DNA from: Halothermothrix sp.
Lineage (GTDB): Bacteria > Bacillota > Halanaerobiia > DY22613
NCBI GenBank assembly: GCA_016841825.1
Contig: JAENYK010000009.1
Span: forward strand, 157,167 to 221,166
DNA: 64,000 nucleotides
Reading direction: 5' to 3'
In this document: positions 39,860-48,197 of the stretch, piece by piece
Layout: each line of letters begins with the position of its first letter
Position numbering within the stretch: position 1 is the stretch's first letter
Program-made: the position numbers and the translations under genes
Notes under the pieces: generated by a model
Databases searched by the model: none
The model's input: the letters and a program-made list of their open reading frames with translations, nothing else
Told to the model about the DNA's origin: nothing

Positions 39860-41200
39860 CTAGTCATCCCAGATAGCTAAGCTTAAATATTGTTTGAAAA
39901 AATTGCATCTTTCCAGATCACGCTTCCCCGTTTTTTCTAAATAGTATCCTTCCAAAGCGCAAACACCTCCACATATGTTTATCGCCGGACAATTAAAACA
40001 ATCATTACTAACACTTATCTGATAATTCTTCCATTGTGAAAATTCTGGTGTAATGTTAAAGGTATCAAGGGGCTGAAGGATTTCTTTTATTCCCCAATTT
40101 ACTATGCATGGACTAACCAGACCTTCCGGAGAAACCAGCATTCCAGTAGTGTTAGAGAATGTATTACAGGCGAGGATTTGCGGCACTCTTGTATTCAGCG
40201 CATCAACCACCCGATCACCTAATGATTCAAAAACCACATCCGCTTTTTGAGCTATCTTTTTACACTTGTACAATTCATTAGCAAGTTTCTCACCACTTAT
40301 TTCCCATCCCTTAATTCCTGGCTGAGGAGAATTAATAGCCATACCCGTACAGTGCCAGTCATTAACAAAATATTCCCATATTGCACTTATTTGATCCACA
40401 TTATGAAAATATGGTGTCAACAATAATCCTATTCTATTTTGATCTTTTTGTAGAATATCAATAGAATGTTTTACTCGATCAAATGTTCCATTACCATTCT
40501 TGTCTTTACGATAAAGATCATTAATTTCTTTCCAACCATCTATTGAAACACTAACTTCAAAATCGTTTTCTTTAAAGAATTTTGATATTTCTGGTGTAAT
40601 CAAAGTCCCGTTGGTAGTAATTGCATAATAAACTTTATTTAGTTCCCCTTTTATAATCAATTCATTAATATAAGAAACAGTTTCTCTGATCAAATCAAAT
40701 TTAAGTAAAGGTTCTCCGCCAAAAAAATGAATTTCAATATCTTTTTCTCTATTCAGACTTACTACCAGGTTTAAAGCCTTAGATAATACCTCTCTGCTCA
40801 TGTCTTTATTGTTATCTTTTACATCATTCTTCACAAAGCAGTAACCACATTTTAAATTGCATTTATTTGTTAATACTAATCTTAACGCTCTAATTCTACC
40901 AAAATACCCGGTAACCTCTGTCTTGTGTTCAATAAGTTTTTGTCTTGACTTTTCAAAGAATTCAGCTTCATATTTTAAATTTTCATTTTCAATTAAAAAA
41001 TTATTATCTATCAATGTTTTAAATATTTTTTTGGATGAGCTATTCTCCAGATTACCGATATATAGAGGAGAATTAATTAAATTTATTACTTCCTCATCAC
41101 AATACAATACCTTTAAACTCAGCGCATTAAATAATGCATACTCATCAATGTTTTGCTTATAAATGTACACCCAACGGGGTTTTTGATAGATAATACCCAT
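39860..41200 (-). CDS. Radical SAM/SPASM peptide maturase, paralog 2
   Basis: 446 residues. N-terminal recognition-like region (MGIIYQKPRWVYIYK...). Cluster motif CNLKCGYC with Cys114, 118 and 121, then FGGEPLLKFD. SPASM: ACNTFSNTTG...VSPCIVNWG and CFNCPAINICGGVC, then a late Cys. Ends in LAIWDD. It starts with ATG after AAAGGAGG, two bases from the M29-like gene. Its Cys positions and architecture match paralogs 1 and 3, indicating tandem duplication followed by divergence. Confidence 0.92.
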   Translation of the reverse strand: MGIIYQKPRWVYIYKQNIDEYALFNALSLKVLYCDEEVINLINSPLYIGNLENSSSKKIFKTLIDNNFLIENENLKYEAEFFEKSRQKLIEHKTEVTGYFGRIRALRLVLTNKCNLKCGYCFVKNDVKDNNKDMSREVLSKALNLVVSLNREKDIEIHFFGGEPLLKFDLIRETVSYINELIIKGELNKVYYAITTNGTLITPEISKFFKENDFEVSVSIDGWKEINDLYRKDKNGNGTFDRVKHSIDILQKDQNRIGLLLTPYFHNVDQISAIWEYFVNDWHCTGMAINSPQPGIKGWEISGEKLANELYKCKKIAQKADVVFESLGDRVVDALNTRVPQILACNTFSNTTGMLVSPEGLVSPCIVNWGIKEILQPLDTFNITPEFSQWKNYQISVSNDCFNCPAINICGGVCALEGYYLEKTGKRDLERCNFFKQYLSLAIWDD

Positions 41201-41202
41201 AA

Positions 41203-42273
41203 TTATGTTCCTCCTTTAAAATAACCTTTTTGAATAATTAATTGTCCATCAACCCATATACTGGGCTTCTCTATAACTAAATCTACATGTCTTGAGCTTG
41301 AATGATTACCACCATAATAAATATTTTCTCCTAAAGCTATATGTGCTGTTGTTAATTTCTTCTCATATAAACTGCAGGAGGATTTAATATCCACAGCGGA
41401 ATTGGTACCTATTCCTATTTCCCCAACTATCTCACCCGGAATACCTAATATCTGACAAATTCTGTTTCTCAAAGCTGCGTCATACGGTGCTAGCAAATCA
41501 ACGACTTTTCCATTGTCGATGATTAATTTAAAATCCTGTTCTAGACCTATCGATTCACCTTGTATGTACACTTCTCCCTGAGTTTTCTCTTCGATAGGAG
41601 CAAAAAAGATTTCTCCTCCGGGTAATTGGAAAAGATGATCACTATCAAAGGAACAATCTTCATTATATATAGTTCTTGTATCTCTATAGAAAGATAAATA
41701 GCTTCCTTGGGGACAACGCAGAGTGATCTGATTAGATTTTTGTAGAATATTCATTAATTTTTGGTTTAAATTTGCCATTTGATGATAGTTTGTATTGTAG
41801 GCCTGATAATAATATTTCCGCATACTACTTTCTTTTGGATATTCTAAAAGAATAGTTTTAACTTGATATCTCGAATACTGAGATAGGTTACTCAAGTTCA
41901 TTTCTTTCAATTGAAGAAGTCCTTGGTTACTCTCTAAGTCACTATCAAATATAAAATCTGTGAATAGCAAAATGATTTTGTCCAATTTGTGTACTTTATT
42001 TTTAAATCTAAATGTATTATGAGTAATAACTTCAGGAATCCAAACATTACTTATTTCTGATGCAACATTGTGTTTTAACATTCTAATTATCTCATCATCT
42101 GAAAATATATTACTAATTACTCTTGACCTCATTCGAAGGCAATAATCTTTTATTGATGCCAGAACCTCTCCCGCATAGGCGTTACCTGAGACCAGAATTA
42201 TTTCATCTGGTTTAGGATCAATTGTCCAATTCAAAGTAACATCTTTGATATAATCTATTCCCATATAGCCCAT
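41203..42273 (-). CDS. M29-like aminopeptidase homologue
   Basis: 356 residues. The C-terminal half matches the M29 (AmpS/AmpT) family: LPGGEIFFAP, GEIGIGTNS, EKKLTTAHIALGENIYYGGN and SRHVDLVIEKP. Two Glu, two His and the Asp of the two-metal centre are therefore present and the site looks active. The N-terminal half is less conserved. The start overlaps the upstream SPASM gene by 19 bases, after a GGGAGAT site, giving translational coupling. A peptidase in a peptide-modification operon suggests trimming of the N-terminus of a processed precursor; this is inference. Confidence 0.8.
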   Translation of the reverse strand: MGYMGIDYIKDVTLNWTIDPKPDEIILVSGNAYAGEVLASIKDYCLRMRSRVISNIFSDDEIIRMLKHNVASEISNVWIPEVITHNTFRFKNKVHKLDKIILLFTDFIFDSDLESNQGLLQLKEMNLSNLSQYSRYQVKTILLEYPKESSMRKYYYQAYNTNYHQMANLNQKLMNILQKSNQITLRCPQGSYLSFYRDTRTIYNEDCSFDSDHLFQLPGGEIFFAPIEEKTQGEVYIQGESIGLEQDFKLIIDNGKVVDLLAPYDAALRNRICQILGIPGEIVGEIGIGTNSAVDIKSSCSLYEKKLTTAHIALGENIYYGGNHSSSRHVDLVIEKPSIWVDGQLIIQKGYFKGGT

Positions 42274-43589
42274 TTTAATATCTCCCTGTAAAATCTACAT
42301 CTTTCAATATCCTTATTTTTGTAGTGGTCTTCGTAAAAACCTTCCAATGAACATGGTCCTCCACAAACATTGATAGCGGGACATCTATGGCAATCTTCTT
42401 TTATATAAAGCTCATTATATTTCCACATCTTAAAATTACTATTGAATGAGAAATTTTCAACAGGCTGAGTAGATTCCTCCAAACTCCACGAAACAATACA
42501 ATAACTTATCTTACCATCAGGTGAAACTGCCCCAGTTAGAGTATCAGAAAAAGTAGAGCAGGAAAGAATTTGTGGTTCACCAGTTGCCAGACCTACATAT
42601 ACTCGATCAGCAAGCGATTCTACATATCCGTTAACTCTCTTGGCATATTCTTTGCATTTTATAGTTTCCCGTGCCAGAAGTTTGCCAGAAACTCCCCAAC
42701 CTTCCGGGCCTGGCTGCGGAGTATTGATAGTCATTGTTTTGCACTGAATATGATTTACAAAATATTTATACATGTTCCCTATTTCACCTATATTAGTTAT
42801 AGTTGGTGTTAAATCAATATGAAGAATAACACTATATTTTTGTAATATCTCTATACCTTTGACTACATCATTATATGTACCCTGACCATTATGATAGATT
42901 CGATGAGTATCATTTATTTCTTTTGAACCATCCAAAGATACTGCCACTATAAATTTCTTATCAGCCAGGAAACTAGCAATTTCATCGGTTATTAATGTGG
43001 CATTTGTTTCCAAAGCAAAATTACACCCTATAATTTCTCCCTTATCTATAAACTCTTCAATATAATTTACGCATTTTTGAATCATGCTAAATCTAGTTAA
43101 CGGTTCACCACCCGAAAACTGAATGGTCACTTCGCCACCCAAATTATAATTAATTAGTAAGTCTACAGCTTTTAGCATTACTTCTTCCGACATATCCTTA
43201 AAGTAATGAACATCACGTCTAACATAACAGTAAGAACATCTCAGATTACATTTTTCTGTTAAAATAATTCTTAATCCAGAAAATTTTTTGTTCGTAATAT
43301 CTATATCTTTATGTAAATTAATAAGTTTTGTCCTTTCCTGAATGAATCTTTTATCATCAGATTCGTTGGTAGGAATAATAAAATTAAATTTTCTAAATAA
43401 ATCTACTAATTCTTTTTCCATTTCCGTAAAATAGTTCAAATCCTGGGGAACAGCAAACTTTTCCAAAATCTCTTTTGCTTCTTCATCTCCTATCAAAACT
43501 TTTAGATCTAAAGGTTGAAAAAAACATATATCCACACTATTGTTATGATTATATATTTTGATCCATTCTGATGTTTTATAATTTTCCAA
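42255..43589 (-). CDS. Radical SAM/SPASM peptide maturase, paralog 1
   Basis: 444 residues from a TTG start, which is preceded by GAGGGGG eight bases upstream. The N-terminal region (MENYKTSEWIKIYN) is like those of the two paralogs. Cluster motif CNLRCSYC with Cys114, 118 and 121, then FSGGEPLTRF. SPASM: SCSTFSDTLTG...ISYCIVSWS and CHRCPAINVCGGPC, then a late Cys. Ends in WAIWE. It is the first enzyme gene after the precursor peptide and the hairpin, so it is the most likely enzyme to act on that peptide. Confidence 0.92.
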   Translation of the reverse strand: MENYKTSEWIKIYNHNNSVDICFFQPLDLKVLIGDEEAKEILEKFAVPQDLNYFTEMEKELVDLFRKFNFIIPTNESDDKRFIQERTKLINLHKDIDITNKKFSGLRIILTEKCNLRCSYCYVRRDVHYFKDMSEEVMLKAVDLLINYNLGGEVTIQFSGGEPLTRFSMIQKCVNYIEEFIDKGEIIGCNFALETNATLITDEIASFLADKKFIVAVSLDGSKEINDTHRIYHNGQGTYNDVVKGIEILQKYSVILHIDLTPTITNIGEIGNMYKYFVNHIQCKTMTINTPQPGPEGWGVSGKLLARETIKCKEYAKRVNGYVESLADRVYVGLATGEPQILSCSTFSDTLTGAVSPDGKISYCIVSWSLEESTQPVENFSFNSNFKMWKYNELYIKEDCHRCPAINVCGGPCSLEGFYEDHYKNKDIERCRFYREILKWAIWE

Positions 43590-43614
43590 ATTAGTTACCC
43601 CCTCATAATAAACA

Positions 43615-43670
43615 TTTTTTGTATGAAGTAATTTAGGGCTGAATCGCCCTAAATTACTTCATACAAAAAA
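43615..43670 (-). repeat. Perfect 25-bp inverted repeat after the precursor gene
   Basis: Two perfect 25-base arms (43615-43639 and 43646-43670) flank a 6-base loop. The arms begin with TTTTTTGTATGAAG and end at GGGC in the centre. The second arm abuts the precursor stop codon, on the minus strand. No U run follows the hairpin in the direction of transcription, since the tail is A-rich, so it is not a classical terminator. It may instead stabilise the precursor mRNA or attenuate read-through into the enzyme genes. Confidence 0.9.
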
Positions 43671-43814
43671 TTATTTCTTTTCCTCTTTCTTTTCTTCTTT
43701 TTCTTTTGATTTTTTTGCTTCTGATGCAGTACTGGTACACCCATGAGATCTCATACAAAGCTTAACTGATAAAGCATGAGGTACTTCAGTTCCTTTTTTC
43801 TCTTTTAATTTCAT
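43671..43814 (-). CDS. 47-residue two-Cys precursor peptide
   Basis: The frame could start at 43874, but a strong AGGAGGGGG site at codons 16-19 of that frame and the ATG at 43812-43814 mark the real start. The peptide begins MKLKEKKGTEVPHALSVK, has a core LCMRSHGCTSTASE with Cys20 and Cys26, and a highly charged tail KSKEKEEKKEEKK. There is no signal peptide. Three SPASM maturases, two peptidases and an exporter lie downstream on the same strand, so it is the likely substrate, with Cys or Ser/Thr of the core modified. The Lys/Glu-rich tail may be a follower that is removed. I do not recognise the family. Confidence 0.8.
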   Translation of the reverse strand: MKLKEKKGTEVPHALSVKLCMRSHGCTSTASEAKKSKEKEEKKEEKK

Positions 43815-44285
43815 TTTGCCCCCTCCTTTCTCTAATGTTATCATAATATTTCTTTCTGGTATTGCCATGCCCAATAATTGAACATAACCAAAAAGAAAGT
43901 CCTGTAAATGAAATAAAACAACCTAATTTAACGATGAAAAAAATGATAAATTCAATCTTTTATGCTACATCTTTCTGATCTTTTAGGATCTGGCGTGGGG
44001 AATATAAACTAAAATCTCACATTTAGGTTTGGGAAAGCGAGTCATTGATACGAAATAGAAATGTAGGATTACTCGTTAGTCTTTGTGATAACTTTCAGTT
44101 GACTATAAAAAATTTATCAATCTGTTACTACAAGTTTGATTTAACTGGTGTTTAGTTGAATCAAATTTATCATATTGAAATAAAATTAATCTAAAAAGAA
44201 ACACTATGTCGACAGGATACTAATTAAACTCCCCGAAAAAATGCGAAGTGCTTTACTATCTATTAAGTTTTCAATTACCATGGTA

Positions 44286-44323
44286 ATAAAAAAGCTTATC
44301 TCCAGAATTTTCTGGTGATAAGC
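44286..44323 (-). terminator. Terminator of the trmO-ABC operon
   Basis: On the minus strand GCTTATC-ACCAGAAAATTCTGGA-GATAAGC is followed by TTTTTTATT (44286-44293). It lies about 150 bases after the ATPase stop. The remaining gap between the precursor gene and 44285 (43815-44285) holds no gene; a promoter for the precursor must be there but is not obvious. Confidence 0.85.
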
Positions 44324-44474
44324 CGCTTGAATAGAAAAAAATGTTTAGGCAGTACTGAATCTACAATAATTCTTTTTGGCAGCTACAAGCAAAATAATTT
44401 ATTTATTTTATAAATTAGCTGCATTTTTCAAAATTCAATTGACAATTTGTCCTAGATGCTAAATTAAAATCAAC

Positions 44475-46244
44475 TCATTTGCTCCCTCCAAATGACCGGA
44501 TACCACTTTCTGTTCTTTCACTGACATAATTATAACCCCTCTCATGAAAAACTTCAGAAGAACTTCCTTTTTGAATGATTTCACCATCCTGCATTACATA
44601 TACTTTGTCTGCAATTTTCTTGGCCAGGTCAATATTATGGGTTATATATAACATGGAAAATCCTTTGTTAATTTGTAATTCCTTTAATTTCCTAATAATA
44701 TTAGCCTGAACAGAGGGATCTAACATTGAAGTAATCTCATCCGCTATCAGTAATTTGGGGTCTGTAACCAGTGATCGAGCGATAGCGACACGCTGTCGTT
44801 GTCCACCACTTAAATTTTGACAGGAACGATTTAAAAAAGATGATGTAGTCGGCAGCTGTACTTCCTGTAAAAGTAATATTGCCTTTTCTTTTCTGAGAGC
44901 AGGGGTATTCCATTTAATAATATCAAGGGGCTCAGTTACCACTTCCAGAACTGATAGACGATCACTTGTCGCCGTGAAAGGATCCTGGAATACTATCTGC
45001 ATGCCTCCAATCATTTTTGTGGCTCTTTCATTTTCATTTTTCTCTCCCAAAAAATATATTTCTCCACTCTCGGGTTTTAAAGCATTCACTAATACGCGGG
45101 CCAGAGTCGATTTGCCTGATCCTGATTTTCCAACAAGGGCTACCACTTCTCCACTACGCACTTGTATACCTGTATTTTTAACTGCCTGAAGATAATTTCC
45201 ATTCTCCAGTTTATAAGTTTTATTTATATCTCTTGCGTCAAGAAAGGTTATGATCCCACCCTGATTACAGGCGACCATTCTTTCCACACCGACGTATGCT
45301 AACTCAGGTTTTTTATCCTGACAGTTTTGATTACTCTGAGGACATCGGGAATAAAAAGCACATCCTTTATCTGTATCCTCTTCTGCACTGCCTTTAATTC
45401 CCCACAAATCTTTATATGGAAATAACTCGGGAGAAGAATTTAATAGACCGCGGGTATAGCAGTGCTCTGGGTTTTTGATGACTTCTTCTGTCAGACCAAT
45501 TTCGACAAACCTTCCTTTGTACATCGTGATCAACCGGGAAGTTAGCTGCTTTATTGTCTTCATATTATGAGAAATAACCAGCATAGTAAACTTATATTTC
45601 TTTTTTAAATAATTTAACAGATTAATAATCTGCGTTTTGCTTTCTCTATCCAGCGAAGCTGTCGGTTCATCAACAATTAATAATTTGGGATTGCATGTCA
45701 ATGCCATTGCTATTAGCACTCGCTGCCTCATACCTCCAGATAATTGATGTGGATAACTTTCCTCCCATCTAGTATCTAAACCAACCAATTCCATTAATTC
45801 AGTAACCTTTCTAGCTATTTGTTCTTTAGAGAAATTATGATGGGTTTTAATAGGTTCACTTATCTGCTCTTTGATTGTTAACACAGGATTTAAAACATTC
45901 AATGAATTTTGAAATACTATGGCTATCTCCTGCCAGCGAAATTTCTTTAATTTTTGTTCTGAAAGTTTTAACAGGTCTGTATTTTTATAAAAAACATTAC
46001 CCGTCACTTCACCTCCTGTAATTAAGTTCATTATAGCAAGAGCTAAAGAGCTTTTACCACAACCTGATTCTCCTATTATCCCCAGGTTTTCACCTTTCTT
46101 TATGTTCAAAGAAATTTTATCTACAGCTTTTACTTTTTCTTCTCTGGAAATATAGTTTACAGATAAGTCCTTAACCTCCAAAATATTTTGCTCTTCTAGC
46201 AAATAATCCACCCCCATTTTAACATCTATCGGAATACTCTTCAT
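44475..46244 (-). CDS. Fused double ABC ATPase (Dpp/Opp/Nik type)
   Basis: 589 residues with two nucleotide-binding domains in one chain. The first has Walker A GESGCGKSS, signature LSGGMRQRV and Walker B LLIVDEPTAS, then the Opp-type segment GCAFYSRCPQSNQNCQDKKPEL, which holds Cys residues typical of the OppD/DppD C-terminal domain. The second has GKSGSGKST, LSGGQRQRVAIARSL and LLIADEITSM. Energises the importer formed by the two permeases upstream. Such D-F fusions are common in metal or peptide importers. The operon is under a cobalamin riboswitch, so the cargo may be cobalt, nickel or a chelate. Confidence 0.92.
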   Translation of the reverse strand: MKSIPIDVKMGVDYLLEEQNILEVKDLSVNYISREEKVKAVDKISLNIKKGENLGIIGESGCGKSSLALAIMNLITGGEVTGNVFYKNTDLLKLSEQKLKKFRWQEIAIVFQNSLNVLNPVLTIKEQISEPIKTHHNFSKEQIARKVTELMELVGLDTRWEESYPHQLSGGMRQRVLIAMALTCNPKLLIVDEPTASLDRESKTQIINLLNYLKKKYKFTMLVISHNMKTIKQLTSRLITMYKGRFVEIGLTEEVIKNPEHCYTRGLLNSSPELFPYKDLWGIKGSAEEDTDKGCAFYSRCPQSNQNCQDKKPELAYVGVERMVACNQGGIITFLDARDINKTYKLENGNYLQAVKNTGIQVRSGEVVALVGKSGSGKSTLARVLVNALKPESGEIYFLGEKNENERATKMIGGMQIVFQDPFTATSDRLSVLEVVTEPLDIIKWNTPALRKEKAILLLQEVQLPTTSSFLNRSCQNLSGGQRQRVAIARSLVTDPKLLIADEITSMLDPSVQANIIRKLKELQINKGFSMLYITHNIDLAKKIADKVYVMQDGEIIQKGSSSEVFHERGYNYVSERTESGIRSFGGSK

Positions 46245-46261
46245 ATATCTACAGCACTATC

Positions 46262-47107
46262 CTATTTACGTAAGCTATATACTTTTTCTAATTCCTGACT
46301 GAGAAAAGCCAGTGCCAATACTAAAATTATCAAGGTCAACCAGGGATACAACAGCCACCATTTCCAGAAAGGAGTATAATATATACCGCGAAAATTTGTT
46401 GCATAATGAATAATGCGGCCCCAGCTTTTGGACGCAGGATCACCTAATCCCAGAAATGAAAGTCCCGCTTCTGATACTATTGCCCTGCTTGAAAGCCTAA
46501 TCATATTCACAGCTATAATAGGGAAAATTTCTGGCAAGAAATGCTTTTTCAAAAGATACATAACACCTGCTCCATATGTTTTAGCAGAATTAATATAATC
46601 CATCTCTTTTAGCATTAATATTTGAGAACGAACTATCCGGGCTGGTCTTATCCAGGAAAAAATGGTGAGCACAAAAATAATATTTACAAGACTTGGTCCT
46701 AAAAATGCAGCCAAAATTATTATCAATGGTAAATCTGGTAATACGATCATAATATCAATTATCCGCATTATTGTTTTATCCAACAGGCCACCCTTATATC
46801 CCGCGATTATTCCCACAATACCACCGCCAAATGAAGCCAATAGAGCGGTACCGATACCAATAATCAAACTGACTCTGGCTCCATGGGCTATCTGAGACCA
46901 GATATCATATCCCAGATCATCTGTCCCCATAATATGCTTACTCCCGGGTGGAGAAAGAGCAGGCCCTGATGATTTATCAGGAGGATAAGGGGAAACTAAG
47001 GGTGCAAAAACAGCAATGATGATCATGAAAATTATTATGAAAGTACTTATCTTGCCCATCAACGAAAAAGCACTAATATATCGAATAAATTTTAAAAATA
47101 TATTCAT
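46262..47107 (-). CDS. ABC importer permease (DppC/NikC type)
   Basis: 281 residues. Six hydrophobic helices with an N-terminal signal-anchor segment, the Opp/Dpp permease cue SPGSKHIMGTDDLGYDIWSQIAHG and the cytoplasmic EAA loop EAGLSFLGLGDPASKSWG. Pairs with the other permease in the operon. It lies 17 bases upstream of the ATPase gene. Confidence 0.92.
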   Translation of the reverse strand: MNIFLKFIRYISAFSLMGKISTFIIIFMIIIAVFAPLVSPYPPDKSSGPALSPPGSKHIMGTDDLGYDIWSQIAHGARVSLIIGIGTALLASFGGGIVGIIAGYKGGLLDKTIMRIIDIMIVLPDLPLIIILAAFLGPSLVNIIFVLTIFSWIRPARIVRSQILMLKEMDYINSAKTYGAGVMYLLKKHFLPEIFPIIAVNMIRLSSRAIVSEAGLSFLGLGDPASKSWGRIIHYATNFRGIYYTPFWKWWLLYPWLTLIILVLALAFLSQELEKVYSLRK

Positions 47108-47196
47108 GTTTTATACCTCGTAATTTTATAGTAACCCTGATTAGCTAAATCCAGTATAATAGATGTTTTTTACAGAACCTCGAAAGATCCTGACTG

Positions 47197-48195
47197 TTAC
47201 TGAGACTCTGTGTCAGAATTATTTTTGATTCGGGGATCAACCTTAACATAGATCAGGTCAGCTAAATAATTAGCAGTTAGAACGAAAATCGAAACTGTCA
47301 AAAATATCCCCTGAATTAATGGATAATCCCTGATCATCACTGATTCCCGCATTAAATGTCCTAAGCCCGGGTAGGCAAAAACATTTTCTACCAGAATTGC
47401 TCCACCTACCAATCCACCAAGACTTAAAAAAACCTGGGTTATCACCGGTAATAGAGCATTCCTGATCACATAATTGCCGATAATTCGAACTTTAGATAAA
47501 CCTTTAGCCCGTCCAGTTCTGATATAGTCCTTATTTAAGACTGATATCACACTATTTCTCCCCAGAAGATATGTCCCACCTAGCCGGGTAACCGATAGGG
47601 CTATAATCGGTAAAACGGCATGATGTAATACATCAATTACCTTTTCCCAGCCATTATCAAATTCTGCATAATGAGTGATTGCACCTGACAGTGGAAATAG
47701 ATTGAGACCAGCTGCAAATACAAAAAGTAATATTAGTCCTAAAAGAAAAGAAGGTATCTCAGATAAAATAATTAATTTAAAATATAATATTTTGTCCACC
47801 CAGCTATTCCTGTGCCAGGCTGAGATACTCCCCAGTATCATCCCGATTATAGTGCTGATAATTACAGACATAATAACCAGGAAGAATGTCCATACTAACC
47901 GCCTTAAAATTATGTTAATCACTGGTTCATTATAATAAAGACTGAGCCCCATATCACCTCGTATCACTTTACTTAAATATAAAACATATTGTTCAATAAT
48001 TGGTTTATTCAATCCATAGTATTCCAGATACTGCTGTCGCTGTTCTTCTGAATACATCACATCCTGGCCCTGATCAGTGGAAAGAAATAAAAAGGGGTCC
48101 CCGGGCATAAGCCGGGGAAGTATAAAATTAAGTGTAATTATTATCAATAAAGTTACTATATATTCAACTATTCTGCTTTTTCCCCTTTTTTTCAT
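47197..48195 (-). CDS. ABC importer permease (DppB/NikB type)
   Basis: 332 residues. Marked by the DppB-family N-terminus with the LPRLMPGDPFLFL segment, a large periplasmic or external loop after helix 1 including EQYVLYLSKVIRGDMGLSL, and the EAA-like segment TGRAKGLSKVRIIGNYVIRN. Six helices are visible. The start lies two bases after the binding-protein stop. The C-terminus is hydrophilic (NNSDTESQ). Confidence 0.92.
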   Translation of the reverse strand: MKKRGKSRIVEYIVTLLIIITLNFILPRLMPGDPFLFLSTDQGQDVMYSEEQRQQYLEYYGLNKPIIEQYVLYLSKVIRGDMGLSLYYNEPVINIILRRLVWTFFLVIMSVIISTIIGMILGSISAWHRNSWVDKILYFKLIILSEIPSFLLGLILLFVFAAGLNLFPLSGAITHYAEFDNGWEKVIDVLHHAVLPIIALSVTRLGGTYLLGRNSVISVLNKDYIRTGRAKGLSKVRIIGNYVIRNALLPVITQVFLSLGGLVGGAILVENVFAYPGLGHLMRESVMIRDYPLIQGIFLTVSIFVLTANYLADLIYVKVDPRIKNNSDTESQ

Positions 48196-48197
48196 AA

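Noticed and set aside
43615..43670. Ordinary intrinsic terminator after the precursor
   Set aside because: There is no U run after the hairpin in the direction of transcription, and the following genes need read-through.
43671..43874. 67-residue version of the cluster peptide starting at 43874
   Set aside because: A strong ribosome-binding site lies inside this frame just before the ATG at 43814, so the shorter form is preferred.
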